NCBI RefSeq assembly: GCF_002080455.1
Contig: NZ_CP020555.1
Location: forward strand, 3,348,001 to 3,412,000
Length of the DNA: 64,000 bases
Direction: 5' to 3'
Source: Streptomyces sp. Sge12
GTDB lineage: Bacteria; Actinomycetota; Actinomycetes; Streptomycetales; Streptomycetaceae
Position numbers and translations under genes: made by a program. Shown piece by piece: positions 27,783 to 37,428 of the stretch (its first letter is position 1; every line of letters starts with the position of its first letter). A model generated the notes under the pieces. The model did not search any database, was not told the origin of the DNA, and worked only from the letters and a program-made list of their open reading frames with translations.

Positions 27783-29183
27783 TCAGGGGTGGCGGGTGTC
27801 GCGCCAGGCCGCCGGGAGGGCTTCGGCCACCTGGTGGGCCAGGAGGGGGCCCCCGACCCGGCGGGCCGCCAGGCCGTGGAGGTACGCGCCCACCGCGCCC
27901 GCGTCCGCACCGGACAGGCCGCCCGCCAGCAGGGACCCGGCCAGCCCGGAGAGCACGTCGCCGCTGCCGGCGGTGGCCAGCCACGGGGTGCCCGTCGGGT
28001 TCACCCGGACGGCGCCGGCGCCGGAGGCGACCAGGGTCGTCGAGCCCTTCAGCAGCACCGACGCCCCGTACTGCTGCGCCAGCACCCGTACGGCATCCAG
28101 CCGGCCCGCCTCCACCGACTCCCGCGACACCCCGAGCAGCGCCGCCGCCTCCCCCGCGTGCGGGGTCAGCAGCGTGGGGGCGCTCCGGGCCCGCAGCGCC
28201 GCCGGGTCCAGCCCGCGCAGCCCGTCCGCGTCGACCAGCACCGCCGCGTCCCCGGCCAGCAGCTCCGCCACCTCCCCGGCACGCCCCTCGCCCAGCCCCG
28301 GGCCGACCACCCAGGCCTGCACCCGGCCGGGCCCGATCAGCGTCTCCGGGTAGCGGGCGAGGACCGCGTCCGCCGCCGGCCCCACGTACCGCACCGCGCC
28401 CGCACCGCCGCGCAGTGCTCCCGCCACGGCCAGCACGGCCGCACCGGGGTACTGCGCGGACCCGGCGACGATCCCGACCACGCCCCGCCGGTACTTGTCG
28501 CTCGACGCCGTCGGCTCCGGGAGCAGCCCCGCGACGTCCGCGTGCTGCAGGGCCTCCACCTCCGGGGGCGGCAGTTCCAGCCCGATGTCCACGAGGTGCA
28601 CCGCGCCCGCCCGGGAGGCCCCGGGGTCGATCAGCAGGCCGGGTTTGTACGCCCCGAAGGCCACCGTCACGTCGGCCGCGACGGCCGGGCCCGCCACTTC
28701 CCCGGTGTCCGCGTCCACGCCGCTCGGCAGGTCCACCGCGACCACGGGGGCCCCCGGCGGGATCCGCTCCACCAGGTCGGCGGCCGCCGGGCGCAGTCCG
28801 CCCCTGCCGCCGATCCCGAGCAGCCCGTCCAGTACGAGGTCCGCCCGCTGGGGTACGGCCTGTGCCACCCGTCCCCCGGCGGCCAGCAGCGCGGCCAGGG
28901 CGGCCGGGTGCATCCGCTCGGGGTCCATCGGCACCGCGGTGACCCCGGCGCCGCGCCGGGCCAGCCGGGCGCCCGCGTACAGGGCGTCGCCGCCGTTGTC
29001 GCCGGGGCCGACGAGCAGCACGACCCGCGCCCCGTACACGCCGCCGCGCCTTCGTCGCAGGAGCCCCGCGCAGGCGGCGGCCAGTCCGGCCGCCGCCCGT
29101 TGCATCAGGGCGCCCTCGGGCAGCCGCGCCATCAGCTCGCGCTCGGCGCCCCGTACGGTCTCCACGCTGTAAGCAGTGCGCAC
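27783..29183 (-). CDS. nnr: bifunctional NAD(P)H-hydrate repair enzyme
   Basis: 466-aa fusion of NAD(P)HX epimerase (YjeF-N, about 1-215, with VGPGDNGGDALYAGARLA) and ADP-dependent NAD(P)HX dehydratase (about 225-466, ribokinase-like, with KYRRGVVGIVAGS, LTPHAGEAAALLG and the nucleotide motif TAGSGDVLSG). It repairs hydrated NADH/NADPH. GTG 29183 starts the gene; it lies 10 bp after acpS, so the two are cotranscribed. Confidence 0.94.
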   Translation of the reverse strand: MRTAYSVETVRGAERELMARLPEGALMQRAAAGLAAACAGLLRRRRGGVYGARVVLLVGPGDNGGDALYAGARLARRGAGVTAVPMDPERMHPAALAALLAAGGRVAQAVPQRADLVLDGLLGIGGRGGLRPAAADLVERIPPGAPVVAVDLPSGVDADTGEVAGPAVAADVTVAFGAYKPGLLIDPGASRAGAVHLVDIGLELPPPEVEALQHADVAGLLPEPTASSDKYRRGVVGIVAGSAQYPGAAVLAVAGALRGGAGAVRYVGPAADAVLARYPETLIGPGRVQAWVVGPGLGEGRAGEVAELLAGDAAVLVDADGLRGLDPAALRARSAPTLLTPHAGEAAALLGVSRESVEAGRLDAVRVLAQQYGASVLLKGSTTLVASGAGAVRVNPTGTPWLATAGSGDVLSGLAGSLLAGGLSGADAGAVGAYLHGLAARRVGGPLLAHQVAEALPAAWRDTRHP

Positions 29184-29193
29184 GGACTGCCCC

Positions 29194-29562
29194 CTACCCT
29201 TCTGCGATCACCACGGCCGAGGCGACCCCGGCGTCGTGGCTGAGCGAGATGTGCCAGGACTTCACGCCGAGGGCCCGCGCCCGCGCCTCCACCGTCCCGC
29301 AGACGCGCAGCCGGGGCCGCCCGCTCTCCTCGACGTACACCTCGGCGTCGGTCCACAGCAGGCCGGCGGGCGCACCGAGGGCCTTGGCCAGGGCTTCTTT
29401 GGCGGCGAACCGCGCGGCGAGCGAGGCGGTTCCGCGCCGCTCGCCGCTCGGCAGCGTCAACTCGGCGTCGACGAAGAGCCGTCCGGCCAGGTTCGGCGTG
29501 CGCTCCAGCGCCGCGCCGAACCGATCGATCTCCGCGACGTCGATCCCCACACCGATAATCAC
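29194..29562 (-). CDS. acpS: holo-[acyl-carrier-protein] synthase
   Basis: 122-aa phosphopantetheinyl transferase of the trimeric AcpS type that activates acyl carrier proteins with coenzyme A. Mg-binding Asp8 in [12 protein letters not shown] and the [13 protein letters not shown] helix are diagnostic; a [11 protein letters not shown] end follows. GTG 29562. Located between glmS and nnr, as in other actinobacteria. Confidence 0.95.
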   Translation of the reverse strand: MIIGVGIDVAEIDRFGAALERTPNLAGRLFVDAELTLPSGERRGTASLAARFAAKEALAKALGAPAGLLWTDAEVYVEESGRPRLRVCGTVEARARALGVKSWHISLSHDAGVASAVVIAEG

Positions 29563-29583
29563 CCAGGCCGCCCTACTGCTCCG

Positions 29584-31431
29584 CTACTCCACGGTCACCG
29601 ACTTGGCGAGGTTACGCGGCTGGTCGACCTCGTTGCCGCGCGCCGTCGCCAGCTCGCACGCGAACACCTGGAGGGGGACGGTCGCCACCAGCGGCTGGAG
29701 CAGCGTCGGCGTGGCCGGGATCCGGATCAGGTGGTCGGCGTAGGGGACGACCGTCTCGTCGCCCTCCTCCGCGATCACGATGGTCCGCGCCCCGCGGGCC
29801 CTGATCTCCTGGATGTTCGACACGATCTTGTCGTGGAGCACCGACCGGCCGCGCGGCGACGGGACGACGACGACCACCGGCAGGTCCTTCTCGATGAGCG
29901 CGATCGGCCCGTGCTTGAGCTCGCCCGCCGCGAAGCCCTCGGCGTGCATGTACGCCAGCTCCTTGAGCTTGAGCGCGCCCTCCAGCGCCACCGGGTAGCC
30001 GACGTGGCGGCCGAGGAAGAGCACGGTGTTCTTGTCGGCGAGGGAGCGCGCGAGTTGCCGTACCGGCTCCATGGTCTCCAGTACGGTGTCGACCGCCGCG
30101 GCGATGTCCGACAGCTCGCGGATCACGGCCTCGATCTCGTCGCCCCACTTGGTGCCGCGGACCTGGCCGAGGTAGAGGGCGACCAGGTAGCAGGCCACCA
30201 GTTGCGTCAGGAAGGCCTTGGTCGAGGCGACGGCCACCTCGGGGCCGGCGTGCGTGTAGAGCACGGCGTCCGATTCGCGCGGGATCGTCGACCCGTTCGT
30301 GTTGCAGATGGCCAGCACCTTGGCGCCCTGTTCGCGCGCGTGCCGCAGCGCCATCAGGGTGTCCATGGTCTCGCCGGACTGGGAGATCGCGACGACGAGC
30401 GTGCGCTGGTCCAGGATCGGGTCGCGGTAGCGGAACTCGCTCGCGAGTTCCGTCTCGCACGGGATGCGGGTCCAGTGCTCGATGGCCAGCTTCGCGATCA
30501 TGCCCGCGTGGTAGGCCGTACCGCAGGCCACGATCACGACCTTGTCGACCTCGCGGAGCACCGAGACGGGGATGCGCACCTCGTCCAGGGTCAGGGAGCC
30601 GCTCGCGTCGATCCTGCCCAGGAGGGTGTCGGCGACGGCCTTCGGCTGCTCGGCGATCTCCTTGAGCATGAAGTAGTCGTAGCCCCCCTTCTCGGCCGCC
30701 GAGGCGTCCCAGTCCACGTGGTACGCCCGCACGGTCGCGGCCGTGCCGTCGAAGTTGGTCACCGTGACCCCCTCGCGGCGCAGCTCGACGACCTGGTCCT
30801 GGCCCAGCTCGATCGCGGAGCGGGTGTGGGCGATGAATGCGGCCACGTCCGAGGCGAGGAAGTTCTCGCCCTCTCCGACGCCCACCACCAGGGGCGAGTT
30901 CCGGCGCGCGCCGACCACCACGTCCGGCTCGTCGGCGTGCACCGCGACCAGCGTGAACGCACCTTCCAGGCGCCGGCAGACCTGCCGCATGGCCTCCGCG
31001 AGGTCGCCGGTCGCCGAGAACTGCTCCGCCAGCAGGTGCGCGACGACCTCGGTGTCCGTCTCGGACTCCAGCCGGTGCCCGCGCTCGGCCAGTTCGGCCC
31101 GCAGCGCGGCGAAGTTCTCGATGATGCCGTTGTGTACGACGGCCACGCGCCCCGAATTGTCGAGGTGCGGGTGGGCGTTGGCGTCGGTGGGCCCGCCGTG
31201 GGTCGCCCACCGGGTGTGCCCCAGCCCCGTGGAGCCGGCCGGCAGCGGGTGCCCGACCAGCTCCTTCTCCAGATTGACGAGTTTGCCGGCCTTCTTGGCG
31301 GCCGCGAGGCTGCCGTCCGCGAGCACGGCGACCCCGGCCGAGTCGTAGCCGCGGTACTCCAGCCGCTTGAGTCCGGCAATGACCACATCGAGCGCCGACT
31401 GCGCTCCCACGTAACCCACAATTCCGCACAT
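29584..31431 (-). CDS. glmS: glutamine-fructose-6-phosphate aminotransferase
   Basis: 615-aa enzyme making glucosamine-6-phosphate, the first step to UDP-GlcNAc. Met is removed to expose nucleophile Cys2 (MCGIVGYVG); class II glutaminase domain about 1-225, then two SIS isomerase domains with SQSGETMDT and ELKHGPIALIE. No glmS ribozyme is visible upstream. The ATG is preceded 7 nt upstream by TACGCT, with no Shine-Dalgarno, so the mRNA may be leaderless. Confidence 0.97.
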   Translation of the reverse strand: MCGIVGYVGAQSALDVVIAGLKRLEYRGYDSAGVAVLADGSLAAAKKAGKLVNLEKELVGHPLPAGSTGLGHTRWATHGGPTDANAHPHLDNSGRVAVVHNGIIENFAALRAELAERGHRLESETDTEVVAHLLAEQFSATGDLAEAMRQVCRRLEGAFTLVAVHADEPDVVVGARRNSPLVVGVGEGENFLASDVAAFIAHTRSAIELGQDQVVELRREGVTVTNFDGTAATVRAYHVDWDASAAEKGGYDYFMLKEIAEQPKAVADTLLGRIDASGSLTLDEVRIPVSVLREVDKVVIVACGTAYHAGMIAKLAIEHWTRIPCETELASEFRYRDPILDQRTLVVAISQSGETMDTLMALRHAREQGAKVLAICNTNGSTIPRESDAVLYTHAGPEVAVASTKAFLTQLVACYLVALYLGQVRGTKWGDEIEAVIRELSDIAAAVDTVLETMEPVRQLARSLADKNTVLFLGRHVGYPVALEGALKLKELAYMHAEGFAAGELKHGPIALIEKDLPVVVVVPSPRGRSVLHDKIVSNIQEIRARGARTIVIAEEGDETVVPYADHLIRIPATPTLLQPLVATVPLQVFACELATARGNEVDQPRNLAKSVTVE

Positions 31432-31438
31432 ACGGCGC

Positions 31439-31444
31439 AGCGTA
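31439..31444 (-). promoter_or_regulatory. -10 box of glmS, leaderless type
   Basis: Minus-strand TACGCT ends 7 nt before the ATG at 31431; no ribosome site. Confidence 0.45.
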
Positions 31445-31485
31445 CGCCGTGGTCGGCCGTCTGCCCCGTAGCCGAACAAGACGAA

Positions 31486-31519
31486 AACCCCGCCCCGGCG
31501 AATGCGCCGGAGCGGGGTT
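31486..31519 (-). terminator. Rho-independent terminator of lipoprotein gene
   Basis: On the minus strand AACCCCGCTCCGGCG, short loop, CGCCGGGGCGGGGTT followed by TTCGTCTTG. One mismatch in a 15-bp stem. Confidence 0.8.
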
Positions 31520-31542
31520 GACGGCCTGTTCGGCGGCCGGAC

Positions 31543-32313
31543 TCAGCCGAGCTTCTTGACCTGGGCGTCGATCACGGTCTTGGGCTGCTCCGCCGTCACG
31601 CCGAAGGCGTAGAAGGTGGCCAGCGCGTTGCCCTTGCGCACGACGACGAAGTGGTTGGCGGACTTCTCGCCGTCGTCCAGGTCCATGGTCAGGGTGAAGG
31701 CCGCGGCCTCGTCCCCGGCGGTGACGGCGGCACCCGGCTTGACGTCGAGGTACTTCACCTTCTCGCCGCTCTCGGTGACCGTGTAGCCGCCGGAGCAGGC
31801 CGCGGCAGCGGTCTTGAGGGCGGCGAACGCCTCCTCGGCGCCCTTCGCGTCGTACGAGCCGACGCTGACCAGCGTCTGGGTGGCGCCGAGCGCCTCCAGG
31901 CCCGCCTTCAGCTTGTCCTCGGGCGAGGCGTCGGCGGCCGCCTCCTTCGGCTTGGCCTTGGTGGCCGTGCGGCCGATACCGGTCGCGGTGCCCACCTTCT
32001 GGCCCGACTGGGCCTGCATCAGCGGCTTGCACTCGGCCTTGTCGACCGTGGCCCCGGCCGATTCGGTGGCGGCCTTCGCCGCGCCCTCGGCGGAGACGAT
32101 CTGGTCCGGCAGATCGGCCTGGGTGACGACCAGGGCCGTGGCCTCGGCGTCCGTCTTGCCCTTGGCCGCGGCCGGGGCCGGCGAGGAGGCGGGGGCCGAC
32201 GGCTTGGCGTCCGCCTTGGTGTCGGCCTTGTCGGAGCCGCAGGCGGTGGCCAGCAGGGCCAGGGAGACCGCGGAGGCGGCCAGGACGGTACGACGGACAA
32301 GAGCGTTGCGCAC
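31543..32313 (-). CDS. lipoprotein, unknown function
   Basis: 256-aa lipoprotein: signal peptide ending in lipobox LLATAC (Cys25), then Lys/Asp/Ala-rich linker (26-55) and a soluble domain (about 58-256) with two Cys (C95, C173 approx.) that could pair. No known domain recognised; similar Streptomyces lipoproteins are common. GTG 32313 has GGGGAG 6 nt upstream. Own promoter and terminator. Confidence 0.82.
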   Translation of the reverse strand: MRNALVRRTVLAASAVSLALLATACGSDKADTKADAKPSAPASSPAPAAAKGKTDAEATALVVTQADLPDQIVSAEGAAKAATESAGATVDKAECKPLMQAQSGQKVGTATGIGRTATKAKPKEAAADASPEDKLKAGLEALGATQTLVSVGSYDAKGAEEAFAALKTAAAACSGGYTVTESGEKVKYLDVKPGAAVTAGDEAAAFTLTMDLDDGEKSANHFVVVRKGNALATFYAFGVTAEQPKTVIDAQVKKLG

Positions 32314-32611
32314 GAAAAAACTCCCCCATGGAAAAGACAGGTACAGGGCAGCCCGAACCGCGCCCCTCGGAGCGGGGCGTGGAGATGACTGCGGTGATCA
32401 ACAATGTACGGGGCGATGGATCACCGGGGCGCCACGGACGGCGATCGCGGCCAATCGTGACCCGGGCGAGACACCAAGAATTTCCAATCGAAACCACCGG
32501 CCGTGCAACCCTCCCGGTTCCGGCCGGGCCCCGACCGTCACGCGCCTCTCCCGTTGCACACGTGACCGACCACACCACCCACAACCGCCCCGGAGCCCCG
32601 ACAATGGCGGT
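32314..32611. other. divergent promoter region, lipoprotein and coaA
   Basis: 298 bp. It holds an inverted repeat CGGTGATC-N19-GATCACCG (32392-32426) and the GACAAT box of coaA. The lipoprotein leader would be about 80 nt if transcription starts near the dyad. No gene. Confidence 0.5.
32600..32605 (+). promoter_or_regulatory. -10 box of coaA, leaderless type
   Basis: GACAAT ends 6 nt before GTG 32612, no Shine-Dalgarno. Confidence 0.55.
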
Positions 32612-33661
32612 GTGATCACTTCGCCGCCACGAAGCAGCACGCCGGACGACGCAACGGAGCGCACCGGGCGGGACGGGCACCCCACGCGCCCCGCACACCG
32701 CCGCGGCCCCGACGCCTCGCCGTACGTCGACCTCACCCGCGCCGAGTGGAGCGCGCTGCGGGAGCGGACCCCGCTGCCGCTGACCGCCGAGGAGGTGGAG
32801 CAGCTCCGGGGCCTCGGCGACGTCATCGACCTCGACGAGGTCCGCGACGTCTACCTGCCGCTGTCCCGGCTCCTGAACCTCTACGTGGGCGCCACCAGCA
32901 ACCTCCGCGGCACCCTCAACACCTTCCTCGGCGACGCGGGCAACGGGCACGGCGCCCAGCAGGGCACCCCCTTCGTCATAGGGGTCGCCGGCTCGGTCGC
33001 CGTGGGCAAGTCCACCGTAGCCCGCCTGCTCCAGGCCCTGCTCGCCCGCTGGCCCGAGCACCCGCGCGTGGAGCTGGTGACCACCGACGGGTTCCTGTAC
33101 CCGATGAAGGAGCTCCAGCGGCGCGGGCTCACCTCCCGCAAGGGCTTCCCGGAGTCCTACGACCGGCGCGCGCTCACCCGCTTCGTCGCCGACATCAAGG
33201 CCGGCAAGGACGAGGTACGGGCCCCGGTCTACTCACACCTGATCTACGACATCGTGCCCGGCGAGGAGCTCGTCGTGCGCCGCCCGGACATCCTGATCGT
33301 CGAGGGCCTCAACGTGCTCCAGCCGGCCCTGCCCGGCACCGACGGCCGCACCCGCGTCGCCCTCGCCGACTACTTCGACTTCAGCGTGTACGTGGACGCG
33401 CGTGCCGAGGACATCGAGCGCTGGTACCTGGGCCGCTTCCGGAAGCTGCGCGCAACCGCCTTCCAGAACCCCTTCTCCTACTTCCGCAAGTACACCCAGG
33501 TCTCCGAGGAGGAGGCCATGGAGTACGCGCAGACGATGTGGCGGACGATCAACCGGCCCAATCTGCTGGAGAACGTGGCACCCACCCGCGGCCGGGCCAC
33601 CCTCGTCGTCCGCAAGGGGCCGGACCACAAGGTGCAGAAGCTGAGCCTCCGCAAGCTCTAG
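32612..33661 (+). CDS. coaA: type I pantothenate kinase
   Basis: 349-aa kinase for the first step of coenzyme A synthesis. P-loop [12 protein letters not shown] (about 121-132), TTDGFLYPM, the [10 protein letters not shown] segment and [15 protein letters not shown] are conserved. N-terminal 35 residues are a poorly conserved Ser/Thr/Arg extension, making the exact start GTG 32612 less certain, but the leaderless -10 box 6 nt upstream supports it. Confidence 0.95.
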   Translation: MITSPPRSSTPDDATERTGRDGHPTRPAHRRGPDASPYVDLTRAEWSALRERTPLPLTAEEVEQLRGLGDVIDLDEVRDVYLPLSRLLNLYVGATSNLRGTLNTFLGDAGNGHGAQQGTPFVIGVAGSVAVGKSTVARLLQALLARWPEHPRVELVTTDGFLYPMKELQRRGLTSRKGFPESYDRRALTRFVADIKAGKDEVRAPVYSHLIYDIVPGEELVVRRPDILIVEGLNVLQPALPGTDGRTRVALADYFDFSVYVDARAEDIERWYLGRFRKLRATAFQNPFSYFRKYTQVSEEEAMEYAQTMWRTINRPNLLENVAPTRGRATLVVRKGPDHKVQKLSLRKL

Positions 33662-33700
33662 GCCGTCCCCTCCGGAGAGACGGGCCCGGCCGCCAGTGGC

Positions 33701-33706
33701 TAGGGT
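33701..33706 (+). promoter_or_regulatory. -10 box of DUF389 gene, leaderless type
   Basis: TAGGGT ends 6 nt before ATG 33713. Confidence 0.6.
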
Positions 33707-33712
33707 GCGGGG

Positions 33713-34684
33713 ATGCTGCATCTGCGGATGATCACCCCGCACCACCTCACCGAGCGGGTGGTGGCGCTGATCGACGGAACGGTCGGAACCACCCACCTGG
33801 TCGTGCTGCCGGGCGCCGCCCGCGACCCCGAGGGCGACCTCGTCCTGTGCGACGTCGCCCGCGAGGCGGCGGACGAACTGCTCCAGGAGATGCGCGCGCT
33901 CGGCATCGGCGAAAGCGGTTCGATCGCCGTCGAGAACATCGACCTGTCGATCTCCAGGCGCGCCGACGACGCCGAGGAGGAGGCGCCCGGCGAGGCCGCC
34001 GACGCGGTGGTCTGGGAGCAGCTCGCCGAATCGACGCACGAGGAGTCGACCCTCACGATCACCTACGCCGCATTCATGGTCATCGCGACGATGATCGCGG
34101 CCTGCGGTGTGGTCCTGGACAACGCGATCCTGATCGTGGGCGCCATGGCGGTGGGCCCGGAGTTCGGCCCGCTCGCCGGCGTCTGCACCGGTCTGGTGCA
34201 GCGCCGGTACAAGTTCGCCCTGCGCTCGCTCATCGCCCTGGCCGTCGGTTTCACCGTGGCGATCGCGGCGACGACGCTCTTCAGCCTGGTGATGACCGCG
34301 TTCGGCCTGTTCCAGGAGGGGATGCTCGAGAACCCCCGGCCGAACACCAGCTTCATCTGGCAGCCGGACCCGTTCTCCTTCGTCGTCGCGCTGCTCGCCG
34401 GGGTCGCCGGCATGCTGTCGCTGACCTCGGCGAAGGCCGGCGCCCTGGTGGGCGTGGCGATCTCCGTCACCACCGTCCCGGCGGGTGCCAACGCCGCGGT
34501 GGCCCTCAGCTACGGCGACTTCGCGCAGATGTGGGGATCGGGCATCCAGCTGGCCGTGAACCTGGGCGGCATCATCCTCGCCGGAACGCTCACCCTCCTG
34601 TGCTGGAAACTGCTGTGGCGCACCCAGGAGAGCCGGATGATCCGGAAACCGGGTGCGCCACGGAGGCCTGGCAGCGGCTTTTAG
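33713..34684 (+). CDS. DUF389 family membrane protein
   Basis: 323-aa protein. The N-terminal ~110 residues are soluble (an ACT/PII-like sensor domain is possible); the C-terminal part has six or so TM segments with the DUF389 signatures LDNAILIVGAMAVGPEFGPL and TSAKAGALVGVAISVTTVPAGANAA. Transport or envelope role not established. It ends 10 bp from the end of the convergent glmM gene, leaving no room for an intergenic terminator. Confidence 0.85.
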   Translation: MLHLRMITPHHLTERVVALIDGTVGTTHLVVLPGAARDPEGDLVLCDVAREAADELLQEMRALGIGESGSIAVENIDLSISRRADDAEEEAPGEAADAVVWEQLAESTHEESTLTITYAAFMVIATMIAACGVVLDNAILIVGAMAVGPEFGPLAGVCTGLVQRRYKFALRSLIALAVGFTVAIAATTLFSLVMTAFGLFQEGMLENPRPNTSFIWQPDPFSFVVALLAGVAGMLSLTSAKAGALVGVAISVTTVPAGANAAVALSYGDFAQMWGSGIQLAVNLGGIILAGTLTLLCWKLLWRTQESRMIRKPGAPRRPGSGF

Positions 34685-34694
34685 GGCCTGAGGT

Positions 34695-36053
34695 CTAGCC
34701 GAGCGCGGACTTCACGACGTCCGCGAGCCGGCCGGCGACCGCGCGGGCCTGCTCGATGTCCGCGGCCTCGACCATCACCCGTACGAGCGGCTCCGTACCG
34801 GAGGGACGCAGCAGCACCCGTCCGGTGGTGCCGAGCTCGCGCTCGGCGTCGGCCACGGCCGCGGCGAGCTCGGCGGAGGTGGTCACGCGGGACTTGTCCA
34901 CGTCGGGAACGTTGATCAGCACCTGCGGCAGTCGCTGCATGACGCCCGCGAGCTCGGCGAGGGACTTGCCGGTGGCCGCGACGCGCGCGGCGAGCAGCAG
35001 GCCGGTCAGCGTGCCGTCGCCGGTGGTCGCGTGGTCGAGGATGATCACGTGGCCGGACTGCTCGCCGCCGAGCGCGTAGCCGTGCTCCTTCATCGACTCC
35101 AGCACGTACCGGTCACCGACCCCGGTCTGCACGACCTGGATGCCCTCGGCCTCCATGGCCAGCTTGAAGCCCAGGTTGGACATCACGGTGCCGACCACGG
35201 TGTTCTCGCGCAGCTGGCCGGCCTCGCGCATGGCCAGCGCCAGCACCGCGAGGATCTGGTCGCCGTCGACCTCCGCGCCGGAGCCGTCCACGGCCAGGCA
35301 GCGGTCCGCGTCGCCGTCGTGCGCGATGCCGAAGTCGGCGCCGTGCTCGACCACGGCGGCCTTGAGCAGACCGAGGTGGGTGGAGCCGCAACCGTCGTTG
35401 ATGTTGAGGCCGTTGGGCTCGGCGCCGATCGTGATGATCTCCGCGCCGGCCCGGGCGAAGGCCTCGGGCGAGACGTACGCGGCCGCGCCGTGCGCCTCGT
35501 CGAGGACGACCTTCAGGCCTTCGAGGCGGTTGGGGAGGACCCCGATGAGGTGGGCGACGTACTTGTCGAAGCCCTCGGTGTAGTCGGACACGCGGCCCAC
35601 GCCGGAGCCGGTGGGCCGGTCCCAGGGGGCGCCGGTGCGGTGCTGCTCGTAGGTCGACTCGATGCGGTCCTCCAGCTCGTCGGCCAGCTTGTGGCCGCCG
35701 CGCGCGAAGAACTTGATGCCGTTGTCGGGCATGGCGTTGTGGCTGGCGGAGAGCATCACGCCGAGGTCGGCGCCCAGCGCACCGGTGAGATACGCCACCG
35801 CCGGGGTGGGCAGCACACCGACGCGCAGGACGTCCACGCCCGCGCTCGCGAGGCCCGCCACGACCGCGGCCTCCAGGAATTCGCCGGAGGCACGGGGGTC
35901 CCGGCCGACCACGGCGGTGGCCCGGTGGCCCTCGAAGGTGCCCGCCTCGGCGAGTACGTGGGCAGCCGCCACGGAGAGGCCGAGCGCGAGCTCCGCCGTC
36001 AGATCCGCGTTGGCAACGCCGCGTACACCGTCCGTCCCGAAGAGTCGTCCCAC
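34695..36053 (-). CDS. glmM: phosphoglucosamine mutase
   Basis: 452-aa enzyme converting GlcN-6-P to GlcN-1-P, following GlmS. Catalytic Ser104 in [12 protein letters not shown], Mg-loop DGDADRC, sugar-binding GGEQSGH and phosphate-binding [14 protein letters not shown] are intact. GTG 36053 with GGGAGG 7 nt upstream. Placed after rpsI as in other actinobacteria. Confidence 0.97.
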   Translation of the reverse strand: MGRLFGTDGVRGVANADLTAELALGLSVAAAHVLAEAGTFEGHRATAVVGRDPRASGEFLEAAVVAGLASAGVDVLRVGVLPTPAVAYLTGALGADLGVMLSASHNAMPDNGIKFFARGGHKLADELEDRIESTYEQHRTGAPWDRPTGSGVGRVSDYTEGFDKYVAHLIGVLPNRLEGLKVVLDEAHGAAAYVSPEAFARAGAEIITIGAEPNGLNINDGCGSTHLGLLKAAVVEHGADFGIAHDGDADRCLAVDGSGAEVDGDQILAVLALAMREAGQLRENTVVGTVMSNLGFKLAMEAEGIQVVQTGVGDRYVLESMKEHGYALGGEQSGHVIILDHATTGDGTLTGLLLAARVAATGKSLAELAGVMQRLPQVLINVPDVDKSRVTTSAELAAAVADAERELGTTGRVLLRPSGTEPLVRVMVEAADIEQARAVAGRLADVVKSALG

Positions 36054-36125
36054 TGTTGTCCTCCCGAGTTTCCGCTTCGCGTATGACCGCTTGTGACAGG
36101 TATTTGCCGCTTGTGGCGGTAAACG

Positions 36126-36164
36126 AACCGCCCCGGCAGCACAGAGAGTGCTGCCGGGGCGGTT
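36126..36164 (-). terminator. terminator of rplM-rpsI
   Basis: AACCGCCCCGGCAGCAC, 5-nt loop, GTGCTGCCGGGGCGGTT. Perfect 17-bp stem downstream of rpsI. Confidence 0.85.
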
Positions 36165-36188
36165 TCGTTGCAGAACAGCAGGCGCAGA

Positions 36189-36707
36189 TTAACGCTTGCT
36201 GTACTGCGGAGCCTTACGGGCCTTCTTGAGACCGGCCTTCTTGCGCTCGACCGCACGGTCGTCGCGGGAAAGGAAGCCGGCCTTCTTCAGCGCCGGGCGG
36301 TTGTTGTCCACGTCCGCCTCGTTCAGCGCACGGGCCACACCCAGGCGCAGGGCGCCGGCCTGGCCGGAGACGCCGCCACCCGAGATGCGGGCGATGACGT
36401 CGTAGCGGCCGTCAAGCTCGAGGAGCTTGAAGGGCTCGTTGACTTCCTGCTGGTGCACCTTGTTGGGGAAGTAGTCCTCAAGGGTGCGACCGTTGATCTT
36501 CCACTTGCCGGTGCCCGGAACGATCCGGACGCGGGCGATGGCGTTCTTGCGACGGCCCAGGCCGGCGGCCGGCTGGGGGTCGCCGAAGCGGCCGGCAAGG
36601 GACTCGGAGGTGTAGTCGCCCTCGACGACGACCTCAGACTCGCTGGTGTACTCCTCGACGTTGCCCTCGAACTCTTCGACGGTCGTCTCGGCGGTGGTCT
36701 CGGCCAC
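36189..36707 (-). CDS. rpsI: 30S ribosomal protein S9
   Basis: 172 aa. The S9 core (about 50-172: [14 protein letters not shown] ... [20 protein letters not shown] ... [12 protein letters not shown], whose C-terminal Arg reaches the P-site tRNA) is preceded by a 45-residue acidic extension rich in Glu/Thr/Val, longer than in most bacteria but usual in actinobacteria. GTG 36707 with GAGGAG 5 nt upstream. Cotranscribed with rplM, 42 bp apart. Confidence 0.97.
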   Translation of the reverse strand: MAETTAETTVEEFEGNVEEYTSESEVVVEGDYTSESLAGRFGDPQPAAGLGRRKNAIARVRIVPGTGKWKINGRTLEDYFPNKVHQQEVNEPFKLLELDGRYDVIARISGGGVSGQAGALRLGVARALNEADVDNNRPALKKAGFLSRDDRAVERKKAGLKKARKAPQYSKR

Positions 36708-36749
36708 GATGCTCCTCAGAATTTTCTACGTCTTAGGGGGTGGCCGGAA

Positions 36750-37193
36750 CTACTGCGCGACCTGGGTGATCTCGAACGGCACCGGCTGCTGGGCAGCGTG
36801 GGGGTGCTGGTCGCCCGAGTAGACCTTCAGCTTCGAGAGCATCTGACGGCCCAGGGTGTTCTTGGGGAGCATGCCCTTGATGGCCTTCTCGACGGCCTTC
36901 TCCGGGTTGTTCGCCAGGAGGTCGTCGTAGCGCACCGAGCGGAGACCACCCGGGTAGCCGGAGTGGCGGTAGGCCATCTTCTGCGACGCCTTGTTGCCGG
37001 ACAGGTGAACCTTGTCGGCGTTGACGATGATGACGAAGTCGCCCATGTCCATGTGGGGGGCGTAAGTCGGCTTGTGCTTACCCCGCAGGAGGGCAGCGGC
37101 CTGGGTCGCCAGACGGCCGAGGACAACGTCCTGGGCGTCGATGACGAGCCACTGGCGCGAGATGTCGCCGGGCTTGGGGCTGAACGTACGCAC
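36750..37193 (-). CDS. rplM: 50S ribosomal protein L13
   Basis: 147 aa. [20 protein letters not shown] start, then [35 protein letters not shown] and [15 protein letters not shown] 37193 matches the family start. Leader of about 200 nt from the promoter at 37399-37428. Confidence 0.96.
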   Translation of the reverse strand: MRTFSPKPGDISRQWLVIDAQDVVLGRLATQAAALLRGKHKPTYAPHMDMGDFVIIVNADKVHLSGNKASQKMAYRHSGYPGGLRSVRYDDLLANNPEKAVEKAIKGMLPKNTLGRQMLSKLKVYSGDQHPHAAQQPVPFEITQVAQ

Positions 37194-37398
37194 GCGTATG
37201 CCTTCGCTTCTTCGGTGGTGGTTATCCCAAGGGCGCAAGCCCCACGGGAAGGTCCTGACAGGGTCACCACGGACGATCACGACAGCCCTCATTCGCAGCG
37301 GGGACGCACCCGCGCGAACTGCTGGTCATCGGTCCGGTGGACCGGCGCAAGGCCCTTTCACGTGAGAATGAGAAAGCCAATACGCATAACAAACCAGC

Positions 37399-37428
37399 AG
37401 GATACCCAAGCAGACCCGTACGGGTCAA
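37399..37428 (-). promoter_or_regulatory. rplM-rpsI promoter with palindromic spacer
   Basis: Minus-strand TTGACC (37423-37428), 18-bp spacer, TATCCT (37399-37404). A perfect 14-bp palindrome GACCCGTACGGGTC (37413-37426) covers part of the -35 and spacer. The TGA of the upstream glycosyltransferase gene lies inside the -35. Confidence 0.65.

Noticed and set aside
31432..31479. N-terminal extension of GlmS
   Set aside because: Cys2 must follow the initiator Met, so ATG 31431 is the start.
31432..31542. glmS ribozyme or riboswitch
   Set aside because: No ribozyme-like core; the gap holds only a terminator and a -10 box.
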